NCBI RefSeq assembly: GCF_028816475.1
Contig: NZ_CP118247.1
Location: 1,736,001 to 1,800,000 of the forward strand
Source of the DNA: Devosia rhodophyticola
GTDB taxonomy: Bacteria > Pseudomonadota > Alphaproteobacteria > Rhizobiales > Devosiaceae
DNA: 64,000 bases
Direction: 5' to 3'
Shown here: one piece after another, positions 8,932 to 19,042 of the stretch
How the letters are laid out: each line of letters starts with the position of its first letter
How positions within the stretch are numbered: the first letter of the stretch is position 1
The notes under the pieces: generated by a model
What the model saw: the letters and a program-made list of their open reading frames with translations, nothing else
Databases searched by the model: none
Told to the model about the DNA's origin: nothing
Translations under genes and position numbers: made by a program

Positions 8932-11013
8932 GTGCAAGCAGAGGACGCTGGCAAGGAACAGACTTTGGCCGACGCGCTGCTGCTTGATGCAGCGCTCGAA
9001 GCCATTCCCTTTGGCTTTTGCGTCTGGAGCCCGCAGTTTCGCATGGTAATGTGGAACCGCAAATATCGCGATATTTATGGGTTCACCCTGGCCCAACTCT
9101 GGCGCGGCATGACGCTGGAGGAAGTGGTCGAGCTTTCTGTTCGGCTTGGCAATCATCCAAGAACCGACGCGCAGACTTTTTACGAACAATATACCGCAGG
9201 CCTTTTGGGCAATCGCGCCGGGGAGCGGGTCAAAAGCCGGGAACTGGTGCAGGACGGGCGATGGATCGAGACCGCCCATGTCTATTCCGTGGGTTTGGGG
9301 TGGGTCGTGACCCACGAGGACGTTTCCGAGCAAGTGGCGCGCGACCAGTTGCAGCAAAAGCGCGAACGCGAACTGGAGCGGCAAAATCTGCGGCTGGACG
9401 CGGCGGTCAATAATATTTCCCAGGGGCTGGTCATGTGCGACTCGCTGGGCCGCCTGATCGTTTGCAACCAGCCCTATGCCAACATCTACAAGCTGCCGCC
9501 GCGCCTGTTGCGGCCGGGCACCGCCATTGAAGACATCCTGTTGCATCTGTTTGATCGTGGGCTGGAGACCAGCGAGGGGCGTGACGCCTATCTCGAGTGG
9601 CGCCGTGACGTCGGTTCGCGGGCCGAATATGGCAAAAAAATCCATCAGTTTGCCGGGCGCACCATCATGATGCAGCAGCATCCGATGAAGGATGGGGGCT
9701 GGGTAACGACCCACGAAGACATTACCGAGCAGCGCCAGAACGAGGAGCGCATTCGCCATCTGGCGCGTCATGACGCGCTCACAGATCTGCCCAATCGCAT
9801 CGAATTTCTCGAACAGATGGCGCGGACCGAGGCGGGCGCCCGACGGGGCGAGGTCGCGGCGGTCATGTTCATAGATCTGGACCGGTTCAAGGCGGTCAAC
9901 GATACTTTGGGCCACGCCATTGGCGATGAAGTGCTCAAGCAGGTTTCGGCGCGATTGTGGGGGGCAACGCGGGAAACCGATGTGCTGGCGCGGCTGGGGG
10001 GCGATGAATTTTCCCTGCTGATCCGGCCCATTGATACACCCGAGCAGGTGGCGCGGGTGGCCGAGCGGATCGTCAAATCGATCCGGGCGCCGATTCATAT
10101 TGATGGCCAGCAGATCGACATTGGCGTCAGCATCGGCATTGCCATGGCGCCGGGCGACGGTATCGAAGCCGATACGCTGATGCGCAACGCTGACCTGGCG
10201 CTATACAAGGCCAAGAACGAAGGACGCTCGACCTTCCACTTTTTTGAAAGCGGCATGGATGCGGCGTTGCAGCAGCGGCGCGCCATCGAGGCCGGGTTGC
10301 GTCAGGCGCTGGCCAATGATGAGTTGCATCTGATGTTCCAGCCGATATTCGGGGTGCGGGAAAACGCCATCACCTGCGCTGAAGCATTGCTGCGCTGGGA
10401 GCATGAAGGGCAGATCATATCCCCGGCCGAATTCATTCCCATCGCTGAGGAAACCGGTTTGATCGTTTCCATCGGGGAATGGGTATTGCGTCAGGCGTGC
10501 CAGTTGGCCGCTGACTGGCCCACCAACGCGCGCGTCGCCGTCAATCTGTCCCCCGTCCAGTTCAAAAGTCAGGATCTGGTTGGGCAGGTGCGATCCGCGC
10601 TTGCCGATGCGGGAATGTCGGCCAGTCGGCTGGAACTCGAAATTACGGAATCGCTGTTGCTGAGCGAAAATGAACAGACGCTGGCGAGCCTGCACGAATT
10701 GCGCGCCATGGGCGTGCGCATCTGTCTTGATGATTTTGGCACCGGCTATTCCTCACTAAGCTATTTGCGCAGTTTTCCGTTCGACAAGATCAAGATTGAC
10801 CGCACCTTCATGCGCGGGCTGACGACGCGAAAAGACAGTCTGGCGATCATCCAGGCCATTGTGGGACTGGGCCAAAGCCTTGGCATGACCACCACGGCTG
10901 AAGGGATTGAAACGCAGGAACAACTTGAAATGGTTCAGGCGCAGGGATGTGATGAAATCCAGGGCTATCTGTTCTCCCCCCGATTCCGCGCAAAAAGCTT
11001 GAGCGGTTGTTGA
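8932..11013 (+). CDS. PAS-PAS-GGDEF-EAL c-di-GMP signalling protein (C-terminus probably frameshifted)
   Basis: 693 residues from a GTG start preceded by GAAGGA. Two PAS-type modules (about 20-120 and 145-250) precede a GGDEF domain (about 280-440; RLGGDEFSLL, with an RETD inhibitory site five residues before GGDEF) and an EAL domain (about 450-690; EALLRW, ITESLLL, LDDFGTGYSSLSYLR). Catalytic motifs for both synthesis and hydrolysis of c-di-GMP look intact; no membrane segment, so probably cytosolic. After GYLFSP the frame leaves the family pattern. One extra C in the C6 run at 10976-10981 would restore a family-like end (PIPRKKLERLLSAERD) finishing at 11048. Confidence 0.9.
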   Translation: MQAEDAGKEQTLADALLLDAALEAIPFGFCVWSPQFRMVMWNRKYRDIYGFTLAQLWRGMTLEEVVELSVRLGNHPRTDAQTFYEQYTAGLLGNRAGERVKSRELVQDGRWIETAHVYSVGLGWVVTHEDVSEQVARDQLQQKRERELERQNLRLDAAVNNISQGLVMCDSLGRLIVCNQPYANIYKLPPRLLRPGTAIEDILLHLFDRGLETSEGRDAYLEWRRDVGSRAEYGKKIHQFAGRTIMMQQHPMKDGGWVTTHEDITEQRQNEERIRHLARHDALTDLPNRIEFLEQMARTEAGARRGEVAAVMFIDLDRFKAVNDTLGHAIGDEVLKQVSARLWGATRETDVLARLGGDEFSLLIRPIDTPEQVARVAERIVKSIRAPIHIDGQQIDIGVSIGIAMAPGDGIEADTLMRNADLALYKAKNEGRSTFHFFESGMDAALQQRRAIEAGLRQALANDELHLMFQPIFGVRENAITCAEALLRWEHEGQIISPAEFIPIAEETGLIVSIGEWVLRQACQLAADWPTNARVAVNLSPVQFKSQDLVGQVRSALADAGMSASRLELEITESLLLSENEQTLASLHELRAMGVRICLDDFGTGYSSLSYLRSFPFDKIKIDRTFMRGLTTRKDSLAIIQAIVGLGQSLGMTTTAEGIETQEQLEMVQAQGCDEIQGYLFSPRFRAKSLSGC

Positions 11014-11273
11014 GCGCTGAACGGGACCGGCTGCAGCGGCGCGCATAGCGGGCAGACCGCGCCTATTGCGGGGCATTGAGCGGGCGGATTGGCACGGTTT
11101 TAGGGGCCATGCAGGTCAGAGTTGCGTGACAAGACCTTGTCTGCAGCCTCGCCATGGGGTATGGCAGCCCCGAATGCGCCACCCGGGAACGGGTTGGGCG
11201 CTTGTTTGTTTCCCGCACGGTCCTGGTCGTTAAACGGTCCCCACGTAAAGTGAGCACCTTCGGTTTCGGGATC

Positions 11274-13109
11274 ATGCCAACAATGGCTGACCAACCGATG
11301 TCTTTGCGCAATATTGCGATTATTGCCCACGTTGACCATGGCAAGACCACCCTGATCGACGTCCTTTTAAAGCAATCCGGCTCGTTCCGCGAGAACGAAC
11401 GCGTTGAAGAACGCGCCATGGATTCCAACGACATCGAGCGCGAGCGCGGCATCACCATTCTGGCCAAGGTCACATCACTGATGTGGAAGGACCAGCGCAT
11501 CAATATTGTGGACACGCCCGGACACGCCGACTTTGGCGGTGAAGTCGAGCGCATTCTGTCGATGGTTGATGGCGTGGTTATCCTCGTTGATGCGGCCGAA
11601 GGGCCAATGCCCCAGACCAAGTTCGTTTTGGGCAAAGCCTTGGCTCAGGGCCTGCGCCCCATCGTTGCCATCAACAAGATCGACAAATCCGACGAGCGGC
11701 ATCTCGAAGTGCTCGAGGAAATCTTTGATCTGTTTATTGCGCTCGACGCGACCTCTGAACAGCTCGATTTCCCGGTGCTTTACGGTTCGGCCAAGCAGGG
11801 CTGGATGAGTACCGAGCCTGAGGGGCCAAAGGAAAGTCTGGCGCCGTTGCTCGACAAGGTGCTCGACTATGTGCCCGAGCCAACTGTTGAGGCTGGCCCG
11901 TTCCGCATGCTGGTTACCACCATTGAGCGCAACCCGTTCCTGGGCCGTATCCTGACGGGTCGCATTTTTTCGGGCGCCGTCAAGGCGGGTGAGCCAATCC
12001 ATACGCTTAGCCGCGACGGCAAGATCATCGAAAAGGGCCGTGTCTCGAAGGTTCTTGCTTTCCGCGGTCTGGAGCGTACCCCGGTTGATCTGGGCGAGGC
12101 GGGCGATATTGTTTCAATCGCCGGGCTCGAAACCACAACGGTTGCCGATACCATTTGCGTACCGTCCGTTTCCGAACCTCTGGCCTCCAAGCCCATTGAT
12201 CCGCCAACCCTTTCGGTAACGTTCCGCATCAATGATGGGCCGCTGGCCGGTCGCGAAGGCGACAAGGTGCAGTCGCGCGTCATTCGTGAACGACTGATGC
12301 GCGAAGCTGAAGGCAATGTCGCGATCAAGGTGACGCCGGGCGACGACAATGATTCGTTCGATGTGGCGGGCCGTGGCGAATTGCAGCTGGCAGTGCTGAT
12401 CGAAAACATGCGTCGCGAAGGCTTTGAGCTGACCATCGGTCGCCCCAAGGTGCTGATGCAGGATCGCGATGGCGTCAAATATGAGCCGATCGAAGAAGTC
12501 ATTATCGACGTTGACGACGAGTTCACCGGCTCGGTTGTCCAGAAAATGACCGAACGGCGCGGTGAATTGGCCGAAATGCGTGCCTCGGGCGTTGGCCGGA
12601 CGCGCATTCGCCTTTATGTGCCGACCCGTTCGCTGATCGGTTACCAGCCTGAATTGCTCAGCGATACGCGCGGTACGGCGATCTTTAACCGCCTGTTCCA
12701 TGAATTTGCGCCCTACAAGGGCGACCTGCCCGGTCGTCGTACGGGTGTTCTGATTTCCAATGGCACCGGCCAGTCGGTGGCTTTTGCGTTGTGGAATCTG
12801 GAAGACCGTGGCGCCATCATGATTGATGCCGGCGTTGATATTTATGAAGGCATGATCATCGGCGAGCACAGCCGCGAGAATGACCTTGAGGTTAATGCGC
12901 TCAAGGGCAAGCAGCTCACCAACATCCGGACCCAGTCCAAGGATGAAGCGGTGCGCCTGACCACGCCCAAGAAGCTGACGCTGGAACAGTCGCTGGGCTA
13001 TATTGCCGAAGACGAATATGTCGAGGTCACGCCCAAGTCTATCCGGCTGCGCAAGATCTTCCTTGACCCCAATGATCGCAAGCGGGCGTTGCGCGCCAAG
13101 GCGAGCTAG
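11274..13109 (+). CDS. typA: Ribosome-associated GTPase TypA/BipA
   Basis: Translational GTPase of about 611 residues. G1 is AHVDHGKTT, the G2 region [12 protein letters not shown]3 [12 protein letters not shown] and G4 NKIDKS; domains II, III, V and the BipA-specific C-terminal domain follow ([21 protein letters not shown], then [11 protein letters not shown] at the end). BipA assists ribosome assembly and stress growth. Start choice is uncertain: ATGs at 11274, 11283 and 11298 are all in frame, and most homologues begin at the equivalent of [13 protein letters not shown] (11298). dedA follows after five bases, so the two may be cotranscribed. Confidence 0.95.
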   Translation: MPTMADQPMSLRNIAIIAHVDHGKTTLIDVLLKQSGSFRENERVEERAMDSNDIERERGITILAKVTSLMWKDQRINIVDTPGHADFGGEVERILSMVDGVVILVDAAEGPMPQTKFVLGKALAQGLRPIVAINKIDKSDERHLEVLEEIFDLFIALDATSEQLDFPVLYGSAKQGWMSTEPEGPKESLAPLLDKVLDYVPEPTVEAGPFRMLVTTIERNPFLGRILTGRIFSGAVKAGEPIHTLSRDGKIIEKGRVSKVLAFRGLERTPVDLGEAGDIVSIAGLETTTVADTICVPSVSEPLASKPIDPPTLSVTFRINDGPLAGREGDKVQSRVIRERLMREAEGNVAIKVTPGDDNDSFDVAGRGELQLAVLIENMRREGFELTIGRPKVLMQDRDGVKYEPIEEVIIDVDDEFTGSVVQKMTERRGELAEMRASGVGRTRIRLYVPTRSLIGYQPELLSDTRGTAIFNRLFHEFAPYKGDLPGRRTGVLISNGTGQSVAFALWNLEDRGAIMIDAGVDIYEGMIIGEHSRENDLEVNALKGKQLTNIRTQSKDEAVRLTTPKKLTLEQSLGYIAEDEYVEVTPKSIRLRKIFLDPNDRKRALRAKAS

Positions 13110-13114
13110 GCTCA

Positions 13115-13723
13115 ATGAGCGAGTGGATCATATCGGTTGTCACTGACTGGGGCTATGTCGGGGTCTTCCTGATGATGGTGCTGGAAAATGTCTTTCCGCC
13201 CATTCCCTCGGAATTGATCATGCCATTTGCCGGTTTTGCCGCCGCCAATGGCGATCTCAACGTGGTTGGCGTGGTGCTGGCTGGCACCGCCGGATCGATT
13301 TTCGGCACCCTGGCCTGGTACTATGCGGCCCGCCTGTTGGGGCTTGAGCGCTTTCGGGCGCTTTGCAACTGGTTTGGCCGCTTTGCCACCATTTCCGAGC
13401 AGGATATCGACAGCGCCGTGCACTGGTTTGGCCGTTACGGGCGCTGGGCGGTCCTGTTCGGGCGGCTGGTTCCCGCCATTCGCACGCTGATTTCGGTCCC
13501 CGCAGGGTTGGCCGCCATGTCCCTGCCGCAGTTTCTGGTGGTCTCCACCATCGGCACGGCGCTGTGGACGGCGTTTCTGACCGGGGCCGGCTATGTGCTG
13601 CATGACAATTATGATCGTGTCGAAGGCTGGCTCGACCCGGTGACGACGGCGGTAATCGTGCTGGTTGTTGTCATCTATGTCTATCGCTTCGTTACCTGGA
13701 AGCCGATCAAGTCGATCGGCTAA
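13115..13723 (+). CDS. DedA/SNARE-associated (VTT) family membrane protein
   Basis: 202 residues, 4-6 hydrophobic segments. The pattern ENVFPPIPSELIMPFAGFAA near residue 25 and GRLVPAIRTLISVPAGLAAM near residue 118 identify the DedA family. Members act in proton-dependent membrane homeostasis and some flip undecaprenyl phosphate or phosphatidylethanolamine. The conserved Glu in the first motif and Arg in the second, needed for function in E. coli homologues, are present. Starts five bases after typA. Confidence 0.93.
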   Translation: MSEWIISVVTDWGYVGVFLMMVLENVFPPIPSELIMPFAGFAAANGDLNVVGVVLAGTAGSIFGTLAWYYAARLLGLERFRALCNWFGRFATISEQDIDSAVHWFGRYGRWAVLFGRLVPAIRTLISVPAGLAAMSLPQFLVVSTIGTALWTAFLTGAGYVLHDNYDRVEGWLDPVTTAVIVLVVVIYVYRFVTWKPIKSIG

Positions 13724-14032
13724 AAGGCGTCGCAAATTGCATGGTTTTCGCATTCTGCAATGGCAGCTTGCGCAAAAAGCGAAATTTATCAATGTATTAA
13801 CCGTAAGATTGCCGGAAACCGGTCGCTTTTGAACTGGCACGGTTCGTGCAGTGTCCTTGCCAGCCGGGTTTTGTTTTGCGTACCGGCGTCAGTCATTCGA
13901 GCCTCGCCCGTTTTGCCCGGTGCGGGGCTCATTTGCAAAGCGCACTTGTCGACTTGGGCGGTCAGCCTTACATAGGTGACGCACCATTGCGGCGCTCGGT
14001 TCAGGCGCCAAACTTATCTACGGGATGAATTG
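13724..14032. other. Non-coding gap between DedA and YggT genes
   Basis: 309 bp with no credible gene. Short open frames on the plus strand lack ribosome-binding sites and family features. It presumably holds the yggT promoter, but I could not pick out reliable boxes or a strong terminator for dedA. Confidence 0.5.
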
Positions 14033-14329
14033 ATGATCGCATTGCTCCAGACCCTCTCGATGATTCTCAATCTGGTTTGGTGGGTCTTTCTCATCATGAT
14101 CATTTTGAGCTGGCTGATCAGTTTCAATGTGATCAACACCCGCAACCGGTTCGTGGCCAGTCTCTGGCAGATCGTCAACGCCATTACCGATCCGATCCTG
14201 GCGCCCATTCGCCGGATCATTCCGCCGATGGGGGGGCTGGACCTGTCACCGCTGATCGTATTCGTGGCGATTTTCTTCCTGCAATCGTTCCTGGCCAATG
14301 ATCTGCCGCGCCTGATGGGGCTGTATTAG
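14033..14329 (+). CDS. YggT family membrane protein
   Basis: 98 residues: two hydrophobic hairpins (about 5-30 and 65-90) separated by the conserved stretch PILAPIRRIIPPMGGLDLSPLI, which defines the YggT family. Bacterial YggT proteins are inner-membrane proteins of unclear role (osmotic shock, or cell-division-linked in Gram-positive relatives). I use the ATG at 14033; the frame is open upstream but would add a non-hydrophobic tail. The DUF167 gene follows directly, a commonly conserved pair. Confidence 0.9.
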   Translation: MIALLQTLSMILNLVWWVFLIMIILSWLISFNVINTRNRFVASLWQIVNAITDPILAPIRRIIPPMGGLDLSPLIVFVAIFFLQSFLANDLPRLMGLY

Positions 14330-14339
14330 GCCCCAGCCA

Positions 14340-14645
14340 TTGGCGCTCTGCTATCGGCGCGAGGCTGATGGGCTGAGCCTTTTTGTCCGCGTTACGCCCA
14401 ATGCGGGGCGCAATGGCATTGATGGCATCGAGGTGCGCGACGATGGTTGTGCGGTGTTGCCGGTGCGCGTCAGCGCCGTCCCCGACAAGGGCCGCGCCAA
14501 TCTGGCGGTCATTGCGCTCCTCGCCAAACAATTCGGGCTTCCCAAATCAGACATTTCGGTGACCGCCGGTGCGACTGCGCGCCTCAAGACGCTGTTCTTT
14601 AGCGCCGAGCCAGACCGAATCATCCAGCAATTGACGGCGCTTTAG
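14340..14645 (+). CDS. DUF167 (YggU) family protein
   Basis: 101 residues beginning at a TTG codon; no ATG or GTG gives a better start. The core VRVTPNAGRNGIDGIEV, PDKGRANLAVIALLAKQFGLP and the following ISVTAGATARLK is the DUF167 signature. A small cytosolic alpha/beta protein whose biochemical function is unknown. It begins ten bases after yggT, so both are probably translated from one message. Confidence 0.85.
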   Translation: MALCYRREADGLSLFVRVTPNAGRNGIDGIEVRDDGCAVLPVRVSAVPDKGRANLAVIALLAKQFGLPKSDISVTAGATARLKTLFFSAEPDRIIQQLTAL

Positions 14646-14728
14646 TCGAACCTTGCCCACCCTCGCCTAATCGCCCCGCCCCCATTCACACTGTCACCTT
14701 TGTCACGCCGCCACCTCCCCCTCTCGGT

Positions 14729-14826
14729 GTCACCACGGGCTTGACCCGGGGCCCATCGTGATATCTTTCCGCCCGCACGGCTGGTTGCGGCATGTCATGA
14801 TGGATTCCGGCCTCCGCCGGAATGAC
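14729..14826. repeat. REP-like palindromic intergenic element
   Basis: Two palindromic halves typical of short extragenic repeats in alphaproteobacteria: ACGGGCTTGACCCGG and the stem ATTCCGGCCTCCGCCGGAAT about 60 bases later, ending in GACA. This is the family of elements often read as 'GTCAT...CCCGGG...ATGAC'. Only one copy was noticed in the window, so the repeat assignment rests on resemblance. Confidence 0.5.
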
Positions 14827-15055
14827 ACGGTGAGGGTGGAAGGTCAGCGCCAGACCCACACCCCAAAACCCAAACTTATCCCCACGCCCAAAACCTCTGC
14901 CACAATGGTTTCACTCCCCACGCGATTGCGGGGTCGCGACGAACGGTCCGTGGGAGAGCAGATGGGTGGGAGGCGGTCGCGCGCTCCTGGGTCCGTGTGA
15001 CGGGTTTGTCCGGCCAGGCTGGAACAAAGCGCTCCATAGTCCTGAAAGCCCATCG

Positions 15056-15114
15056 CATGCGGCGAGACCAGTCTCGTAACTTAAAAATCACATGAGGCCG
15101 GTTCTCGCCGCATG
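15056..15114. repeat. 12 bp perfect inverted repeat upstream of hppA
   Basis: CATGCGGCGAGA at 15056-15067 is the exact reverse complement of 15103-15114; the 35-base spacer is AT-rich in its middle. As RNA it would form a stable hairpin about 200 bases before hppA. No T-run follows, so it is not an ordinary terminator; it could be part of a leader, a protein-binding site or a small RNA. Confidence 0.6.
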
Positions 15115-15316
15115 TCGCAATCTTTTAAACCGCAGGCCTCGTGCCCGGCGGGCATTTGTGCTGCTCGCAACAAAACATCGCAATTTCCATTGCTTAAGCG
15201 GCAAATCCGAATAATCATTCGGAAGAGGGAAGTCTCAGAAGGGCTCAAGCTTTGCGATTGGAGGATCGCTGCGCTTTGGCGGGGACTTTTAAAGGATAAA
15301 AATTGAGGGATGTTCT

Positions 15317-17458
15317 ATGACTTTGGCACTTTGGCTGATCGTCGTCTGCGGCGCTCTGTCTATCGTTTATGGCGTGGTTACCACGCAGGCCCTGCTGGCC
15401 GCTGATTCGGGCAGCGCGCGGATGCAGGAAATTTCCGCCGCGGTGCGCGAGGGCGCATCGGCTTATCTCAAGCGTCAATATACAACCATTGCCATTGTCG
15501 GCGTGGTCATCCTGATCGCGGCATATTTCCTATTGGGCATTTATGCAGCCATCGGTTTTCTGATTGGGGCGATTCTGTCTGGTGCGGCTGGTTTTATCGG
15601 CATGAATGTGTCGGTTCGCGCCAATGTGCGGGTTGCGCAGGCGGCTACGACGTCGCTGGCCAAGGGGCTGGATCTGGCGTTCAAATCGGGTGCCGTCACC
15701 GGCATGCTGGTGGCCGGTCTTGGCCTGTTGGGGGTAACACTCTATTTCATGGTGCTGACTGGCATGGGGTTTGCGCCTACCAGCCGCACGGTGATTGATG
15801 CACTGGTGTCGCTATCGTTCGGGGCGTCGCTGATCTCGATCTTTGCCCGGCTGGGCGGCGGTATCTTTACCAAAGGTGCCGACGTTGGCGGCGACATGGT
15901 CGGCAAGGTCGAAGCAGGCATTCCCGAGGATGATCCGCGCAATCCCGCAACCATTGCCGATAATGTCGGCGATAATGTCGGCGACTGTGCCGGTATGGCC
16001 GCCGATCTGTTTGAAACCTATGTCGTTACAATTGTTGCGACCATGGTTCTGGCAGCCATCGTTCTGCCCGATGCCTTCAAGCTGATGGGCATGGTTCTGC
16101 CACTCGCCATTGGCGGTGCCTGTGTCGTGACCTCGATCGTTGGCACCTATTTCGTCAAGCTCGGTCCATCGGGCAACATCATGGGGGCGCTCTACAAGGG
16201 TATCATCGCTACCGGCGTCTTGTCGCTGATCGCCCTGCTGCCAGTTCTCTGGATGGTGTTTGGTGACCTCAATGTCGAAATCGCCGCCATCGGAAAAACC
16301 TTTACCCCGATGAGCCTGTTCTGGTGCGGGGCGGTCGGTCTGGTGATTACCGGGCTAATCATCGTCATCACCGAATATTACACCGGCACCGATCGTCGTC
16401 CGGTCAATTCGATTGCCGAGGCTTCGGTTACCGGGCACGGCACCAACGTCATCCAGGGTTTGGCGGTGTCGCTGGAATCAACAGCGCTACCGGCGCTGGT
16501 GATCATTGCGGGCATCATCATCACCTTCTCGCTGGCTGGCCTGTTCGGTATCGCTTTTGCGGTGGCAACCATGCTGGCACTGGCTGGTATCATTGTGGCG
16601 CTTGATGCGTTTGGACCTGTCACCGACAATGCTGGTGGCATTGCCGAAATGGCAGGACTTGATGCCTCGGTCCGTCACAATACCGACGCGCTTGATGCGG
16701 TGGGCAACACCACAAAGGCCGTCACCAAGGGCTATGCCATTGGCTCGGCTGGACTTGGCGCTCTGGTGCTGTTTGCAGCCTATACCCAGGATTTGAACTA
16801 TTTCGCCGGGCTCGAAGATGCGCCCGCGATCTTCAAGGGCATGGGTACGCTGACCTTCTCGCTGGCCGATCCATATGTCGTGGTTGGTCTGCTGTTTGGC
16901 GGCCTGTTGCCGTTCCTGTTCAGCGGCATGTCGATGACAGCGGTGGGGCGTGCAGCTCAATCGGTCGTGGTTGAAGTACGCCGCCAGTTCAAGGAACGTC
17001 CCGGCATTATGGCGGGCACGGAAAAGCCCGACTATGCGCGGGCGGTCGATATGCTGACACGGGCCGCGATCAAGGAAATGATCGTGCCATCCCTGTTGCC
17101 GGTCTTAAGCCCGATCGTGGTGTTCTTCCTCATCAACTGGATTGCGGGCCCAGCGGCTGGCTTTTCAGCGCTGGGGGCCATGCTGATGGGCGTTATCGTG
17201 ACCGGGCTGTTTGTGGCTATCTCGATGACCGCCGGTGGTGGTGCCTGGGATAATGCCAAAAAGAGCTTTGAAGACGGCTTTACCGATAGTCACGGGGTCA
17301 AGCATGAAAAAGGCTCGGAAGCCCACAAGGCCTCGGTCACCGGCGATACGGTCGGCGACCCGTACAAGGATACCGCTGGCCCAGCCGTCAACCCGATGAT
17401 CAAGATCACCAATATCGTGGCGCTGCTGCTTTTGGCGGTGCTGGCGCATCTGGGTTAG
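15317..17458 (+). CDS. hppA: Membrane H+-translocating pyrophosphatase, K+-independent type
   Basis: 713 residues with about 16 membrane helices. The substrate-binding motifs are plain: [39 protein letters not shown], and near the C-terminus [20 protein letters not shown]. It hydrolyses pyrophosphate and pumps protons across the membrane. The motif [11 protein letters not shown] has Lys where K+-dependent enzymes have Ala (GNTTAA), which assigns the K+-independent class. GAGGGA precedes the ATG. A terminator follows. A soluble pyrophosphatase gene lies 2.2 kb downstream. Confidence 0.96.
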   Translation: MTLALWLIVVCGALSIVYGVVTTQALLAADSGSARMQEISAAVREGASAYLKRQYTTIAIVGVVILIAAYFLLGIYAAIGFLIGAILSGAAGFIGMNVSVRANVRVAQAATTSLAKGLDLAFKSGAVTGMLVAGLGLLGVTLYFMVLTGMGFAPTSRTVIDALVSLSFGASLISIFARLGGGIFTKGADVGGDMVGKVEAGIPEDDPRNPATIADNVGDNVGDCAGMAADLFETYVVTIVATMVLAAIVLPDAFKLMGMVLPLAIGGACVVTSIVGTYFVKLGPSGNIMGALYKGIIATGVLSLIALLPVLWMVFGDLNVEIAAIGKTFTPMSLFWCGAVGLVITGLIIVITEYYTGTDRRPVNSIAEASVTGHGTNVIQGLAVSLESTALPALVIIAGIIITFSLAGLFGIAFAVATMLALAGIIVALDAFGPVTDNAGGIAEMAGLDASVRHNTDALDAVGNTTKAVTKGYAIGSAGLGALVLFAAYTQDLNYFAGLEDAPAIFKGMGTLTFSLADPYVVVGLLFGGLLPFLFSGMSMTAVGRAAQSVVVEVRRQFKERPGIMAGTEKPDYARAVDMLTRAAIKEMIVPSLLPVLSPIVVFFLINWIAGPAAGFSALGAMLMGVIVTGLFVAISMTAGGGAWDNAKKSFEDGFTDSHGVKHEKGSEAHKASVTGDTVGDPYKDTAGPAVNPMIKITNIVALLLLAVLAHLG

Positions 17459-17476
17459 TACGGCACTAGATGAGAG

Positions 17477-17503
17477 AAGGCCGGGGTGTTCCCGGCCTTT
17501 CCG
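17477..17503 (+). terminator. Rho-independent terminator of hppA
   Basis: Perfect 9 bp stem, 17477-17485 with 17491-17499, five-base loop, ending in CCTTTCC. The T-run is short but the stem is GC-rich and lies 18 bases after the hppA stop. Confidence 0.75.
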
Positions 17504-17609
17504 CCACTGGCAAAAAATGAGCCGAATTTATGCCCGGCCCGTCAGAAAGTCTTAAGCTACAATAGGCTAAGTTCAGGTCCTGCCGTTAACCAGGGGCCGC
17601 TGATATTTC

Positions 17610-19037
17610 ATGAAAGCCGCTAGAAAGAGCCAAAAAGGCCAATCGTGGTTTTCCCCGACACCAACGGCTGATTCTGGCGACGATGCCATAGACCGGTTGT
17701 TGGCAAGGGTGCGGGATCGTCTTGGCATGGCGGCGGTTGTTATCTGCCTTGATGAGGACGACCATCTTCACAGCCAGTGCCGCGACGGTTCCATGGCGGC
17801 GTGTCTCGGTCAGGGAACTCTGTTTGCCAGTATGGCTCGCGTTGGCCCCAAGCCGCTGATTGTGCCCGACGCTACACTCGATCCCCGCTTCTGGCTCGAT
17901 CCTTTGGTGACGCGGGCGCCCCATATTCGCTTTTATGCCGGCATTCCGTTGTTCGCGGGGGCTGACCGGCCGATTGGCCTTTTGTCTTTTTATGACCAAC
18001 GGCCCCGCAGCGCCGAGCTTGCCACTGCGCTGACCGAAATGGCCGGCGAAGTGATGGCGATTGCCGCGCAACGCCGGGCCCGCCAGACCATCGCCCGACT
18101 TGAAACCAGTCTGCGCGTCCGTATTAACGAGTTGGATGCGTTGGCCGGCCATGTCACCAGCAATCTGGAATTGTTCGAGCGGGCCTCGGCAACGGCCCGG
18201 ATCGGGGTCTGGCAATGCGATCTGGCGGGCGACGTGCTGCACTGGACCGATGGCGTCTATGACATGTTCGATCTGCCGCGCGGCAGCCAGCTAAGCCGGG
18301 CAAAAACGCTTTCCTGCTATACCGAAACCTCCCGTGCGGCGCTGACACAGGCGCGCAGCGCGGCCATCCAGAACAGGACCGGCTTCGATCTGGACGTTGA
18401 GATCAATACCGCCAAGGGCAATCACCGCTGGATCAGGATTACCGCAACGCTTGATTGTCTCAAGGGCGAGCCGGTGCGCATCTACGGGATGAAGCAGGAT
18501 ATTACTGAGGAAAAGATTTTGGCCGACCGCACCCGTTATCTGGCCGAGTTCGACCTGATGACCGGGCTGGCCAATCGCGGCCAGTTTCAGGCCTTGATCG
18601 ACAAGAACCAGTCCGGTGCCCTGATGCTGATCGATCTGGATGGTTTCAAGCAGATCAATGATCGTTTCGGGCACCATGCAGGTGATGAATGCCTCAAGGT
18701 TGTGGCTCAGCGCCTTCGGGAAGCGTGTGGGGAAGCCCAATTGGTTGCCCGCATTGGCGGCGATGAATTCGCCGTCCTGCTGGCCCACGGATTGGCACAC
18801 GATACGGCGTCCAGCCTTGCCGCAGAAATTGTTCGGCAATTGGCGGGCCGTTTTACACTGGGCGATATTGAACTTCACCCCAATGCTTCGGTCGGCGTCG
18901 CCTTTGCCAACGGCCAGTCGCCCGATGATCTATTCAAGCTTGCCGACACCGCCCTTTATACGGCCAAGGCCGAAGGTCGGAACACTTTCCGCATCGCCGA
19001 CAATGTGGCGGTGCCGTCGATTAAGGCGGTCGGGTGA
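17610..19037 (+). CDS. GAF-PAS-GGDEF diguanylate cyclase
   Basis: 475 residues, no membrane segment. A GAF-like domain (about 25-155; PLIVPDATLDPRF, HIRFYAGIPL) is followed by a short coiled linker, a PAS domain (about 190-300, ending in YGMKQDITEEK) and a C-terminal GGDEF domain (about 310-465; LIDLDGFKQINDRFGHHAGDE, RIGGDEFAVL). The GGDEF active-site motif is intact, so it should make c-di-GMP from two GTP. The position for an RxxD inhibitory site (GEAQ) does not match, so product inhibition is probably absent. No EAL domain. Stands alone between hppA and a convergent gene. Confidence 0.92.
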   Translation: MKAARKSQKGQSWFSPTPTADSGDDAIDRLLARVRDRLGMAAVVICLDEDDHLHSQCRDGSMAACLGQGTLFASMARVGPKPLIVPDATLDPRFWLDPLVTRAPHIRFYAGIPLFAGADRPIGLLSFYDQRPRSAELATALTEMAGEVMAIAAQRRARQTIARLETSLRVRINELDALAGHVTSNLELFERASATARIGVWQCDLAGDVLHWTDGVYDMFDLPRGSQLSRAKTLSCYTETSRAALTQARSAAIQNRTGFDLDVEINTAKGNHRWIRITATLDCLKGEPVRIYGMKQDITEEKILADRTRYLAEFDLMTGLANRGQFQALIDKNQSGALMLIDLDGFKQINDRFGHHAGDECLKVVAQRLREACGEAQLVARIGGDEFAVLLAHGLAHDTASSLAAEIVRQLAGRFTLGDIELHPNASVGVAFANGQSPDDLFKLADTALYTAKAEGRNTFRIADNVAVPSIKAVG

Positions 19038-19042
19038 ATTGG

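Larger units (their letters stand above)
14646..15316. other. Non-coding interval before hppA with repeats and inverted repeats
   Basis: 671 bp without a believable protein gene on either strand. It contains a REP-like palindromic element (14729-14826), a structured stretch with GATGGG near 14961 matched by CCCATC near 15050, and a 12 bp perfect inverted repeat (15056-15067 with 15103-15114). The last 150 bp probably form the hppA promoter and leader. I looked for signatures of tmRNA, SRP RNA and RNase P RNA and did not find them. Confidence 0.5.

Noticed and set aside
12114..13115. Long minus-strand open frame antisense to typA
   Set aside because: Typical shadow frame in GC-rich DNA; no family pattern, and typA is unmistakable.
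14646..15316. tmRNA, SRP RNA or RNase P RNA in the hppA upstream gap
   Set aside because: None of the conserved sequence blocks I know for these RNAs is visible.
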